DNA of 64,000 nucleotides, from positions 17,772-81,771 of the forward strand of contig NRSV01000027.1 of the NCBI GenBank assembly GCA_002286855.1, given 5' to 3'. The notes beneath the pieces were generated by a model. That model was not told the DNA's origin, did no database searches, and worked only from the letters and a program-made list of their open reading frames with translations. The number at the start of each line of letters is the position of its first letter. Within the stretch, counting starts at the first letter, position 1. Of this stretch, positions 10,830 through 21,331 are shown in pieces. This stretch comes from Bipolaris cookei (Eukaryota; Ascomycota; Dothideomycetes; Pleosporales; Pleosporaceae). A program made the position numbers and the translations under genes.

Positions 10830-10838
10830 TATATAAAG
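10830..10838 (+). promoter_or_regulatory. TATA-like box
   Basis: TATATAAAG lies about 65 bp before the ATG of the coiled-coil gene. It is the closest match to a TATA element upstream of that gene; its use is inferred from position only. Confidence 0.4.
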
Positions 10839-10900
10839 ATTGTCTTACGCTCCCGTGTACGGCGACATTCCTGTAACAGACATACAGCCAGAAATTTAAA

Positions 10901-12049
10901 ATGTCTTCTATTCAAGATATGCTTCAACAAGCGGCCCACCAAAACGAGCAGCTGCTTCGTGGCCTTGAAGAAACCGACGCTGCCCCCTCGCAGCTCAAGC
11001 AGCAAAATGATTACGTAGCCGACCTCGATTCCCAAATCAAAAAAGCAGCAAGCCGGGTCAAAACACTGAAGAACAAATCAAAGATTGAGCTCAAAGAACA
11101 TGAAAAGTACCGCGACTCGACCTTTCGGCGTTTCGCTCACAAAGCAAGCGGCAAGAAAGAGAAGTTTGCCGAAAAGGCCGCCAAAGAAGAGAAAGACTAT
11201 TTCGACGCAATACAAGAGCAGAAAAGCGCCGAAGACGAACTAGCATACACCAAGCAACTGCGCAATGAAGCCGAGAAGCGGAGACAAGAACTCTCCGCCC
11301 AAGCCCAGCACCACGAGAGTCTCCAAGCCCAACTCGATGCCCTATACAACTCCATCTTCGCCGGCCACACGCCCGAATTTCCAGACGAAGACCGCAAAGA
11401 AGAGGCCTGCAATGCCGCTCTCTCACATGTACAACAGATGAACCAGCGTCTCGAGCGCGAACGCCACATCCTCTTCCTCCTAGGCCAAACCTCACTGAAG
11501 CTCTCCGACGCACGCACATCACTCGAGCACGCCTACGGTATGAGCCAATTCGACATGTTTGGCGGGGGCAGCATGGCCAGCATGCAAAAGCTCAACGATC
11601 TCGAGCGAGCCGAAAGCGCCATGGGCCAAGTACGCATGCTACAAGACCAAATCACACAAGTCGCGCCCGAGATACCCGCACTGGGCCATCTCAACATCGC
11701 CATGGGTAGCATCTTCTCCGACGTCGTCTTCGACAACATCTTCACCGACATGCGCATGCACGAGGAAATCAAAGACTCCATCGCGCAAGTCGACCGCGCA
11801 GGAAAAACTTGCGGAGATATCATCCGCCACCGCGAGCAGCTCGAGCACAGTCTACAGACTGAAGTGCAGAAAGCGCAGACCCGGCTGCAGAGCGCGCGCC
11901 ATGACTTGCAAAAGGCGCGTGAGGAAGCATTCAAGAGGGTCGTGCATGGTGCTGCTGTGCCTCAAGTGCGTTCCATACCCGTGGGTACTGCTAAGGCTCT
12001 GCCCGAGTATGCGCCGCCACATGGGCCACCGCCCGGGTATTCGGATTAA
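10901..12049 (+). CDS. Coiled-coil protein with C-terminal PPxY motif, unknown function
   Basis: Intronless, 382 codons. Residues about 10-140 are heptad-like and highly charged (LDSQIKKAASRVKTLKNK, FAEKAAKEEKDYFDAIQEQ), and a second helical block covers about 290-350, so the protein is mostly coiled coil. The central part is helical with a conserved-looking DMFGGGSMASM loop. The last 16 residues contain LPEY and PPGY; PPxY is the known ligand of WW domains, for example in Rsp5/NEDD4 ubiquitin ligases and arrestin-like adaptors. That interaction is inference. Similar proteins are widespread and uncharacterised in filamentous ascomycetes. Confidence 0.8.
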   Translation: MSSIQDMLQQAAHQNEQLLRGLEETDAAPSQLKQQNDYVADLDSQIKKAASRVKTLKNKSKIELKEHEKYRDSTFRRFAHKASGKKEKFAEKAAKEEKDYFDAIQEQKSAEDELAYTKQLRNEAEKRRQELSAQAQHHESLQAQLDALYNSIFAGHTPEFPDEDRKEEACNAALSHVQQMNQRLERERHILFLLGQTSLKLSDARTSLEHAYGMSQFDMFGGGSMASMQKLNDLERAESAMGQVRMLQDQITQVAPEIPALGHLNIAMGSIFSDVVFDNIFTDMRMHEEIKDSIAQVDRAGKTCGDIIRHREQLEHSLQTEVQKAQTRLQSARHDLQKAREEAFKRVVHGAAVPQVRSIPVGTAKALPEYAPPHGPPPGYSD

Positions 12050-12773
12050 AACATAGCAGGGGCAACGTGTATGGCGGGCGCGCATCGTCGCTATTATATG
12101 CATATTCTCGCCTAAACCCAATGGGATTCTAGACTCGGGTTACTTGTACGATATAACGATTCCCACGTGCCCAATCAAACGGGTGTATAATTCAATTCCA
12201 TTTTTTTTACAAAGCTTCTAGCGCAACGGTTGTTTCTTGTTTTGCATGAATGTTTCATTTTTACTTGACACACGCTTGATCTATTTTTTTTTCGTGAATG
12301 GCCTTTGGCATATATGTCCGTACATATATGGTACACGGTTGAAGGAAACAGGAGCTGGTCTTGGTGCCTCCCCCCACCCTCTCTCTCCCCCTTGAGACAT
12401 GTAGGATCTCGACGTGTCAAGCATTTATCCACAGCTCGGCTCTTTTTCGGTGCTGCTAGATAAATAAGACATTTGTTTTACTATATGAGGCCGGAAGCAT
12501 GAAAAGAGAATATGATGGGTGAGTGCATTGGGTATGGTGGCGAAAAAAAGTCCAGTTCTGGCACAGCAATCGAGTCATCCAGGCACACTTGTGAAAATAG
12601 TATTCCAAATAAAAGAATAAACATGCAGGCAATGCAGTAGTGTCAGACAGCTGCAAAAGGAGCCGCTAACAAGAAAACGAATATATACAATATAAGTCGC
12701 AGTAACTGCTCCACGATTCGCCACTTTTGCATTTCCTGCCAGTGAAACCCGTGTACATGGAACCAATAATTAT
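12050..12773. other. Intergenic between convergent genes
   Basis: AT-rich 3' flanks of the coiled-coil gene and the NLP gene. No gene supported. Confidence 0.4.
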
Positions 12774-13541
12774 CTATATAAAGGCCTCGGCGAGGGCATC
12801 GGTAAAGGTGCCGTCCCTAAATGATGGTGTTGCAGCACCAAAGTCCGTGTTCTGGATAGCGGTGCGTGCAGCAGCCGTCATACTGTCCCAAGCAATTAGC
12901 GGCTGCTGACCACCAAGGTCATTAGTGGCGATGAGCTGGTGGTTCAATGGCCAGATAGCCCGGTATCCAATCTTGGGTCGAGTTCCCTCCAATGGTGGAC
13001 TGGTTTCTTTTTGGTAATCGCCGTGTGCGGAAATAGCAACGCCGCGAAGGGTGGCAGTGGTGGAAGCTGCTGAGAGCCAAACGACAATGTTTTCCCAGTC
13101 GTGGCGGTGACCGAGGCCACTTGAGGGCGAGTCCTTTGGCATGTACCATGAGTACATGATGGCGAAGGCACCGTTGTAGGTTCCAGAGCGGGCGTAAACT
13201 TGGCCGGTGCTGGAACTGCAGCCGCTATTTTCGCCACCAGAGGGCTTGAGGCCACCGCTATTGGAAGAATCAGCATTTGTGACATTTTAGATTTGGGGAA
13301 AGGCGGACCTAGTATCTCCTGCGGCGTTGACGGCAGGAAAAGGAACACAGCCGTTGAAGACTTTCAAGAAAGGCTTGTACTTGAGCATAAGCTGTCCAAC
13401 AAGACCAGATGGGACGGTCTCGGGAAAGGGAACCACAGCATCGTGTGCAATGACTGCGCGGCTCTCGAGGCTGACGGGGGAGGAGAGGACAACGCTCGCA
13501 GCTGCGAGAAGCTGGAGGGGTAGACTTCGGAGGCCGAGCAT
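12774..13541 (-). CDS. NLP-family (NPP1) secreted necrosis-inducing-like protein
   Basis: Two exons, 13541-13309 and 13257-12774, separated by a 51-nt intron; 238 residues. It begins with a signal peptide (LPLQLLAAASVVLSSPVSL). The family heptapeptide GHRHDWE is intact at about residues 127-133, and two cysteines (in FNGC and ENSGC) match the single disulfide of type 1 NLPs. Known members bind plant sphingolipid headgroups and permeabilise dicot membranes; others are non-toxic. The intron has a weak donor (GTCCGC) but a normal branch (TGCTGAT) and acceptor (AATAG), and reading through it would hit a stop. An ATATAAAG box lies at 13649-13656. Activity of this copy cannot be judged from sequence. 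Confidence 0.9.
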
Positions 13542-13769
13542 GTTGGTTCTCTGTGTAGTAATACCAGGGCAAGAAATACAGTCTTCAGAATGGATTCAGT
13601 CCAGTAGTCGAAGGCCTCTGTATTGCTGGATTCGGGGATAGTCTTGTTCTTTATATTAATACTTCAGCACTGTACCGGTCACACGTCCCATGCTAGTCAG
13701 TGAAACAAGCACCGCATAGTGTTGTCCTTCTCTTGGTATTTCTAGGTCATGCCTTAACGGTTTTAGCAC

Positions 13770-14006
13770 TCACATAGAGCGGAAGATATTCTCTGCATCC
13801 TTCCGGCACGTTGGTAAGGCACATGGGTTACTGTGTTGACATCCATTGGCCATTGCTTGGGTATAGCATGGATATGGACATTGACAGCGGCCTTGCTGCA
13901 GTTCATAGCCATGCGGGGCAAGCAGCGATTCAAGGACCGCATGAGTACCCTCGGAGAAGGGCTCTATAGAAGGCAATTCGTTATGCCGATCCAAGTACCT
14001 TTGCAT
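13770..14006 (-). CDS. Possible small cysteine-rich protein (hypothetical)
   Basis: A 78-codon frame with an ATG start encodes a C-terminal half carrying seven cysteines in a CQC..PYPC..GC..NPC..PTC pattern, unusual for random sequence. No signal peptide is present in this exon. Near the end, the sequence ATGTGAGTG offers a strong splice donor (GTGAGT), and a CTGACTAG about 75 nt further could act as branch plus acceptor, so the annotated stop may not be the true end and an upstream exon may exist. It lies just upstream of the NLP gene. Unrecognised family. Confidence 0.3.
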   Translation of the reverse strand: MQRYLDRHNELPSIEPFSEGTHAVLESLLAPHGYELQQGRCQCPYPCYTQAMANGCQHSNPCALPTCRKDAENIFRSM

Positions 14007-14283
14007 TAGACATATTAGACATGGTTCCCATTATGGCGAATCAGATACAGTGCACGTGCACGGGTGCGATTAAACAAGTGGTTTGTGGGGCAGGGACAAC
14101 GTTTTAGGCAGGTGCAGGGAAAAGCGGATGCAACGCAAGGTCAAAGTAAGAAAGGTGTACGGCGGTATTCTTGGTAAATGGATAAACGTGATAGGCGGGC
14201 ACGAAGCCATTGGAGGGTTCGGACGTACCTGCAGCCACAGCAAGATGTGATGGATGCCCATGATACGCCTGTCACGCAACCCT

Positions 14284-15273
14284 TCATCTGAAATGCCTCC
14301 AGATAGTGCGGCGCTCCTCTACGGGCGGCATCTTAGGCCCAGGTAGTATCTCACGGAGCAAGTCATTGATATCGAGTCCATGTTCCACGCAATTGTGCCA
14401 TTGCCTTGGATAGCCCAAGCTTACTTCCTCGAAGCGCGTGTTGTCGATCCAATCTGTCCTTCTGATATGCAAATGGCCAGACACGACAACTTTGGCATTG
14501 AACTTGTTGTGCCAATCCTTTGTCCTCTTGGTGCCACACCAGAGCGAAAACCGGGGAACCTTGGTCAGCTTCACAAGATCTTCTCGCAAGGGCCAGTGCC
14601 CGACTATAATCAGCGGGATGTCTGGGTGCGCAGCCACAGCCGCTTCGAGCTTCTTCTCCGTCTTGTCTACAAGGGCATTACACCATTCGATTCGCGATGA
14701 GTAGGGATCTGGATGCAGTAGGTGTTCGTCGGTCGCCTCTATATCTTGTTCTCTGGCCCAAGCGAGCGCATCTTGTAGCTTTACCGAATCCGGGCGAAAG
14801 CTGTAGTCATACAGCGTAAAAATGGGCGCAATCAAACATGGCCCTCCTTCGCCCTGCCACAGCGTATAGTCATCCTCAGGCGTGAGAATGCCAAATTCGC
14901 GAGCAATCTCCACGCACTCTATGTACTTTGCCTCGCCTCTTGCGCCGTTCTCCTTGTTTGCAGGCATTGTGTACAACTCATGATTGCCCGGCACCCAAAA
15001 GACGTCCTTGAAGCATTCCTTGGCTTTTGTAAAGGCCATGCGACAATGCTCAGCCGTCTCTCCGACATCTCCGCAGAGGATCAAGTCATCGTGCGGATGG
15101 GGGACGAGCTTTTCCAGGGCTTCACGGTTGCCTTTGAAGGAGAGGTGGATGTCGCCGATGGCCCATAGGCGGCTCGGTGGAAGCGTCGCGGCGGATGGAG
15201 GGGTATTTGGCGGGGACGGTGTTCTGGCTAAGTCTGCAGCAGCGGTTTCTGCGGCTGCGAGAAGAGGGTCCAT
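14284..15273 (-). CDS. Calcineurin-like metallophosphoesterase
   Basis: Intronless, 329 codons. All the metallophosphatase boxes are present in order: GDIH (residues 40-43), GDVGE (68-72, a variant of GDxxD), GNHE (96-99), GHW (225-227) and GHLH (266-269). These residues bind two metal ions and activate water for phosphoester hydrolysis. The protein has no signal peptide or membrane segment and the first 35 residues are Pro/Ala/Ser rich, so it is probably cytosolic. The substrate is unknown; this branch is closer to the uncharacterised YvnB/Ser-Thr-phosphatase-like proteins than to PP1/PP2A. Confidence 0.85.
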   Translation of the reverse strand: MDPLLAAAETAAADLARTPSPPNTPPSAATLPPSRLWAIGDIHLSFKGNREALEKLVPHPHDDLILCGDVGETAEHCRMAFTKAKECFKDVFWVPGNHELYTMPANKENGARGEAKYIECVEIAREFGILTPEDDYTLWQGEGGPCLIAPIFTLYDYSFRPDSVKLQDALAWAREQDIEATDEHLLHPDPYSSRIEWCNALVDKTEKKLEAAVAAHPDIPLIIVGHWPLREDLVKLTKVPRFSLWCGTKRTKDWHNKFNAKVVVSGHLHIRRTDWIDNTRFEEVSLGYPRQWHNCVEHGLDINDLLREILPGPKMPPVEERRTIWRHFR

Positions 15274-16098
15274 GACTGGTGGTTGGAATTGAATGAAGAT
15301 GGCGTCAAAGTTTCAGCACGTCTGCGTGAGCACGACCAAGGTATATAGACTTTGCTCTGTGTGTTGGTGGAGCCTCATCAGTATGTCATCCCGCACCCCA
15401 GGAAACGCGTGTTCGCCGTCGCGACAATGCTCGCCAACCCGCCGAAATTCGTTTGTCGGGCATCTGGGAACCCGGACACCGAAGCACAACTAGCGGGTCG
15501 GGCCATATAGCGGGAGCTCTACTATATGTAGACATGATATCAATTTCTTTACGCCTAGAAACTGTACGAGCTCATTTTTCACTCATAACTACACTCGTTT
15601 ATTACATAGATTCCATTTTAGTAGTGCTGTTCTTCTCTGTCAAGCATGGCCAGTTGAAGCCTGCCTGTTCTATGCATCGTGTTCCGTGCTGCCAGTGGGC
15701 CCAAGGCTGACATGCACCCACTTCGACAACTGGCCGCCATGACATACCCGGCTCCCCAATCCCGCAAGCACGTTTATGCGGAACACAAATATAGGTGGCC
15801 GTGCATATACGCAGAATGAAGTTTTCCCGAAAAGACAGAGAATACGCGCTCGTTCAGTTACATGAACACAAAGTAAGCAAACCCTTAGTAGTGTTGCTCC
15901 AGTATCAGCCACTAACATGTGTTGCAGATGCATGCAGATGTCGATCAATCTTTCCAGTCCTCTGTGTACGGAGGTGCCTTTCAAAAGTATTGTGTGCCAA
16001 GAATCATCTAACCGAAGTACTACCGCTTTGGCAGAGGCTTGTCTCTCTCCTCTATGTACTCATTGCCATCTTGTAGCTCAATTATCTTTTAAATATGT
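15274..16098. other. Intergenic before transposon relics
   Basis: AT-rich DNA with no gene supported; it may include transposon-proximal decay. Confidence 0.35.
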
Positions 16099-17839
16099 AA
16101 CGTAAGTGGCAAGCGAAATGCGCACCTTGCCAAGACCACACCTCTTTCTGCCACCCACCATAATGTCTCAACAACTTGATCTTGAATTGCTTTCTCGTGA
16201 AGATAGAGTTATTTAAGCTATTCAAGCAATGCAAAATAACCCAATAATGCCCCTGCGACGCGCTGCTGCAACGTACAGTGTGCATGAAAGCACCCTTCGC
16301 AATCATCGCGCTGGGAAGCATTCACGACGCGATACCCACCCCAATTCATCAAAACTTAGGAGGCTTGAAGGGGAGGCAATTGTTCAACGTATAAAGAACC
16401 TTGATTAGCGAGGCCTCGCCCCTACGCTTCGTTATATTGCCTGTATGGCCAATCAACTGCTTGCCGCCCGTGGAGGTGGAGAGGTTGGAGAGAAATAGGC
16501 CAGGAACCTGGTTAGACGAAAGCCTGAGATAAAGTCTTGGGTAATAAGGCAGCGCGATCACAAGAGAGCCTTGTGCAGCGATCCAGATATTATCAGTCCC
16601 TAGTTTAACCTTGTACGCAACGTTAAAGCCAAGTATGGCATCCTGGACGAAGACACCTACAACTTTACGAGACTGGCTTCCAGATGGATATTGGAGGGTC
16701 TGTAAAGGTGGTAACAGCCTCTGAGAGACGCCTTAAGCCAATTGAAGTTCAACCTGGCGGCCGTGAGTGGGCAACGTTGATTGCTGGCATCAACACTATG
16801 AGATGAATGATCCCACCCTTCTTTATCTTTAAAACAAAGAACCACGACAGATCCTGGTATCACAACCCTAAAGATTGGATGATAAGTATTAGTGAGAACG
16901 ACTGGACAACAAATGAGCTTGGTCTTGAGTGGTTGCGTCACTTTATTCTGCATACAGAAGCCCGGACAGTGGGTAGTTACCGGCTGCTCATTCTTGACGG
17001 CCATGAGAGCCACAAGTCGCTCGCCCTCCAGGATCTGTCTGAGGAGAACAAGATTATTACCCTCTGCATGCCTCCACACGCTTCTCATATCCTACAGCCG
17101 CTTGATGTGGGTTGTTTTGCCCCTCTAAAGCGAGTGTACAAGGAGGAGATTAGAGACTTGGCAGACAGCCACATCACCCACATCGACAAAAAGGCCTTCC
17201 TTGCTGCTTTCCAGCAGGTATACGAGCGTGCCTTTTCATCTGATAATATCAGATCAAGCTTCAGAGCAACTGGCTTAGTTCCACATAACCCAGAGGCGGT
17301 GCTATCAAAGCTTGAAGTTAAGCCTCGCACGCCAACACCGCCAGCACCAGGACCCACTCATTGGGAACCTAAGACATCAGGCAACGCCTGGGAGATAGAG
17401 GCTCAAATAACTCTGATCTTGAAGAGGATGAGGGACCATAAGAGTTCATCTCCTGATTCTATTATTGAGATGGTGTTGCAGGTCAAAAAGGGGTCAACTT
17501 TAAAGGTGCACTCTCACACGTTGCTTGAAGCTAGGGTAGCTAAACTTGAGGCAGCTAATACTGCTGCTTCTGAGCGTAAAAGGCGCAAAAAGAAGCGGAT
17601 TTAGAAGGGAGGGACCCTATTGCAGGCAGGGGCAGAGGTTTTAATTGCTCGGACAGAGGCAGAGGTGCAGATTAATGAGGAGAGCTGTGAGGAGAGGGTG
17701 CAGGCAGGTGTAGGCAGCAAGGGTACTCGACGCTGTAGGCAGTGCGGCGAAGCAGGACACAACAGGTGCACCTGTAAGAAAGATACAGCAGAGACAGACA
17801 ACTAATTTAAGCTAATGTGCAATATTATATTATGTTGTA
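16099..17839 (+). mobile_element. Degenerate pogo-type (Tc1/mariner) transposon, copy A
   Basis: The left end begins ACGTAAGTGG after a TA, as expected for TA-target elements. From 16163 the coding part shows a psq-type helix-turn-helix (RAAATYSVHESTLR), a CENP-B-type second domain and then the DDE core, but with several stops in the first 600 bp and frame changes near 16668 and 16800. The right terminal inverted repeat cannot be found: the next transposon fragment starts immediately at 17840. The copy is dead. Confidence 0.8.
16807..17805 (+). pseudogene. Pogo transposase, DDE core and CCHC tail, disrupted
   Basis: The longest open part (16807-17604) encodes the DDE superfamily core, including LILDGHESH with the second catalytic Asp and PHASHILQPLDVGCFAPLK with the third. 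A TAG at 17602-17604 then interrupts the frame, which continues in phase to a zinc knuckle (CRQCGEAGHNRCTC) ending at 17805. Upstream, a one-base loss near 16668 destroys the first catalytic motif (family form YNFDETGF). Several upstream stops fit C-to-T change, as in RIP, but that was not measured. Confidence 0.75.
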
Positions 17840-18430
17840 ACGTCTGGGATGGGCGAGTGTCCGGACGTGCCAAGACCTCACCAACTTTCACTATTATATG
17901 ACTATTACACGCGATGCCTCAACATAACAACGTGCTACAGCCTTCAAAATAATGTCATATACAGCTTGCATTACTAGCTATCCAACGCGATGCGACACTC
18001 TCAATTCCACGTTCTGCAGCTATCTATAGCATATGTGAAAGAACTTTAAGACGAAGACGCGCAGGTCAGCCCTCCCAACAAGATTGCTCGCCAAACTCAA
18101 TGAGGCTTCTTGTGACAGAAGAGGAGACGATTTGTGACTATATTCTGGGCCTTGACTGGCGAGGATTTCCGCTGCGCCTCTCTGCTGTCAAAGATCTTGC
18201 TGATTCTTTGCTGGCTGTTCGCAACCGCGAGCCTGTTGGCCAGAGCTGGGCTAAGACATTCGTAAAGCGTCGGCCAGAGCTTCAGATGAAGTTTAATCGA
18301 AAGTACGACTATAAGAGAGCTCTCTGTGAAGATCCTAAGCTTATACAAGGCTGGTTCCGCCTTGTATAGAATACTAAAGCCAAGTATGGGATCCTGGACG
18401 ACGATATGTACAATTTTGACGAGACGGGCT
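17840..18430 (+). mobile_element. Truncated pogo-type transposon, copy B (5' fragment)
   Basis: Begins ACGTCTGGG after TA and shares the GTGCCAAGACCTCACC-type subterminal stretch with copy A. From 17913 it encodes the psq and CENP-B-type DNA-binding domains (LGLDWRGFPLRL, NRKYDYKRALCEDP) and the first catalytic motif YNFDETGF at about 18410-18430, then homology stops. Two in-frame stops (near 17950 and 18367) are present. It is a different subfamily copy in the same orientation as copy A. Confidence 0.7.
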
Positions 18431-18956
18431 TCAAGAATGATGTAGAAGTAGTATCTGAGTAATATTACAACGCGTTACACCCTAGATAGACGCAGAATGT
18501 GGTCTTGGCAAAAGTTGGCGGCTCGCCCGTGAGGTACGTTACTCTCATGTATGCTCTCGGCAACCCTACCTTTATTCGCCCGCGGTGACGTAGTGATACT
18601 CACACGCTGCAGCCCTTGAGGAAACAAATAACTGCTGGATTCAACAGTACATACTAATGGTAAAGGCTGTAGGCACAGACAACACAGTAATCAAAGTTTT
18701 TAGTCTGATGCATGTATCGGAATCAACACCATCGCATGAGCCGCTCTGAGGTGCATGACCCTCAGGTACCAGGAACATGCCACCAACTTGACCGGATTCG
18801 ACAGCTATACATGCATCATGGCTGTACAGTTTGAATCAGGATCAGTCATACTTAAATCTTACAGCTAATTGATTTGTTCTATGTAAGCACTAGCGCTGTT
18901 GGCTGAGCAATCAAGGTCAAAGGGTGGGGACTGGTGATGCAATACTTCCATCTGCC
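18431..18956. other. Intergenic
   Basis: No gene seen. The first 150 bp may be further transposon decay. Confidence 0.35.
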
Positions 18957-20174
18957 ATGGCACCCTGCGATGGGATCAGCAGCCTCATGCCGCTACTAGT
19001 ACATGTACATGTGCCGAAATATTCTGGACCATGGGAAAAAGAGCTGTTCGGATTCATTCTCCACTCAATATTTGTCGTTTCCATCATGTCGAGCATTATT
19101 TCTGTTGATCTGCTCTCCTATGCGACAGACCCTTCGTACCTCAACAACGTCGTTTCGACAAATACCTCGAATCCAACCACGATTGAATTTCTATCTTATG
19201 ATTCTAGCTTTGTTTCCATACTCGGGGGAAATGCGACGGCACGACAGTTATACAACCTAGATTACTCTGCTTTCCACGAAGCAGGAGTATATAGCAAAGA
19301 CACCCAAAAGATTTATATAACGAGTGACTGGGCGGGTGACCTGTCCAACCCCATCAACGTAACCACCATCGACCTAGCAAACAACTACTCCATCTCCTCA
19401 ATAAGATACCCCTCTCTGTCTGAACCCAACGGAGGAACAGCATACTATCGTCCAGGCACACAAGCCAACTCATCCACGTCACCATACATACTATACTGCG
19501 ACCAAGGCGACCTTACCAATCCTGCCAGCCTTGTCAGCGTAGATCCTGTTTCCGGCTCCGCAACCCGCATTCTAACAAACTTTCTTGGGCGAAATTTCAG
19601 CAGCTTGAATGACGTGCGACAACACCCTGTTACCGGCGACATCTGGTTCACAGACACCGACTATGGCTACTACAAAGGATTCCGACCACCACCCAACCTC
19701 CCCAAGCACGTGTACCGTTTTTCCCCCTCGACGGGGGAAATCAAAGCTGTCGCAGGTGATCTCTTCCAGCCGAATGGACTCGATTTTAGCCCAGACTACA
19801 TGACACTATATGTATCTGACACCGGGGTTTACCAAAATGACACAGACCTTGCACGTCCTTCTACGGTCTATGCATTTAATATTATTGATGATGACAAGTC
19901 TTTGGCAGGCAGACGCACGTTTGCGTATGTAGATACTGGGATCGCTGATGGGCTCCACACGGATACCGAGGGCAACTTGTGGGCAGGCTGTGGAGATGGC
20001 ATAAATGTCTGGAATCCGGCTGGTGTTTTGATTGGCAAGATTTGGATCGGAGTCACTAGTAGCAACTTTGCATTCTTGCCGGGAGCTATGCTCATTTTTA
20101 GTAATCAGCAGTTGTGGCTTGTTGAGGATTTGAAGGCAGTGGGGAGGGAGGTTAGTAAAGATTTTGGGGTGTGA
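18957..20174 (+). CDS. SMP-30 / gluconolactonase-like lactonohydrolase
   Basis: About 405 codons, no intron seen. The C-terminal half has the six-bladed propeller signatures of this family: SSLNDVRQHPVTGDIWFTDTDYG, FQPNGLDFSPDYMTLYVSDTG and DGLHTDTEGNLWAGCGDG, containing the N and D residues that bind the catalytic calcium. Fungal relatives hydrolyse aldonolactones or related lactones. Start choice is uncertain: ATGs at 18957, 18987 and 19086 are all in frame. A hydrophobic run (LFGFILHSIFVVSI) just before 19086 could be a signal sequence if the upstream ATG is used, and relatives are often secreted. Several NxS/T sites fit secretion. Confidence 0.8.
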   Translation: MAPCDGISSLMPLLVHVHVPKYSGPWEKELFGFILHSIFVVSIMSSIISVDLLSYATDPSYLNNVVSTNTSNPTTIEFLSYDSSFVSILGGNATARQLYNLDYSAFHEAGVYSKDTQKIYITSDWAGDLSNPINVTTIDLANNYSISSIRYPSLSEPNGGTAYYRPGTQANSSTSPYILYCDQGDLTNPASLVSVDPVSGSATRILTNFLGRNFSSLNDVRQHPVTGDIWFTDTDYGYYKGFRPPPNLPKHVYRFSPSTGEIKAVAGDLFQPNGLDFSPDYMTLYVSDTGVYQNDTDLARPSTVYAFNIIDDDKSLAGRRTFAYVDTGIADGLHTDTEGNLWAGCGDGINVWNPAGVLIGKIWIGVTSSNFAFLPGAMLIFSNQQLWLVEDLKAVGREVSKDFGV

Positions 20175-20631
20175 AGACAAGGCAAGTCATGCATGGCATG
20201 AGAACAGATTACACGGTTAGATTGCAATCATAATTCTAGAACTGGAAAATATGGCCTTAAGAACTCCCAGATCACGTGCTACAAGGTCCTTGCATGTGTT
20301 CTTGTGAGGGGGGGATGATATGCAGTATACATATTAAAATCAGTGTCATGAAAATTAAACTAGAATGGCAAAGAGGAAGGGAGCATCGCATCTCACGCTT
20401 TCTCGACCATTCCTTGGCGTTCCACTAGCTTTGTAATCCACTAGCGTCCACTCCGGCGAGCTTCGCGCGCATCGCGACATTTTGCACTGTCAGCGCGCGA
20501 CAACCTCACCATCCCATCGTCCCTGCCCCATCGACCGATCGACATCTACATCCCGACGCGCATATACTTTCCGACCGTTGTCACCAAAACATCGTATCCC
20601 ATAGCGACACGCACGCGCAACACCCCCAAAC
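20175..20631. other. Intergenic, U2AF promoter side
   Basis: Ends in a pyrimidine-rich, CG-containing stretch typical of fungal housekeeping 5' UTRs. No gene seen. Confidence 0.4.
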
Positions 20632-21331
20632 ATGGCCAACTACCTCGCCTCCATCTTCGGAACCGAGCAGGACAAGGTCAACTGTTCCTTTTACTACAAG
20701 ATTGGTGCCTGCCGCCACGGCGACCGCTGCTCGCGAAAACACGTCAAGCCATCGTACTCGCAGACCATCCTGCTGCCCAACCTGTACCAGAACCCGGCCT
20801 ACGACCCCAAGAACAAGATGAATGCGCAGCAGATGCAGATGCACTTTGATGCTTTTTACGAAGACATTTGGTGTGAGCTGTGCCAGTACGGGCTGGTAGA
20901 GGAGCTCGTTGTTTGCGACAACAACAATGACCGTACGTTGGCTGCACCCTTTCCCCATCTACGCATGGCGACTGTATGCTAACTTTGCTGAAATAGACCT
21001 GATTGGCAATGTCTATGTACGTTTCAAGTACGAAGAGGACGCCCAAAAAGCCTGCGATGCCCTCAACAGTCGTTGGTACGCTGGTCGCCCTATCTACTGC
21101 GAGCTCTCACCCGTTACCGATTTTCGCGAAGCGTGTTGTCGACTCAATAGTGGCGAGGGCTGTGTGCGCGGGGGCTTTTGCAATTTCATTCATCGCAAAG
21201 AACCGTCTCCTGAGCTAGATAGGGAGCTGGACATGTGCACGCGCAAGTGGCTTAAGGAGCGCGGCCGCGATGCCAGGAGTATGAGCAGGAGTCCTACACC
21301 GCCCGCCACTGCTGCTAAGAACCGGTTTTGA
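20632..21331 (+). CDS. U2 snRNP auxiliary factor small subunit (U2AF35/U2AF23)
   Basis: Two exons, 20632-20932 and 20997-21331, with a 64-nt intron (GTACGT to AAATAG, branch TGCTAAC); 211 residues. Two CCCH zinc fingers (CSFYYKIGACRHGDRCSRKH near the start and CRLNSGEGCVRGGFCNFIH near 150-168) flank an RRM of the UHM type with the RWYAGRPI segment that takes the place of RNP motif residues. The protein recognises the AG of the 3' splice site and binds the large U2AF subunit in the nucleus. The short Arg/Ser-poor tail and the length resemble fission yeast U2AF23. The downstream flank is AT-rich. Confidence 0.95.
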
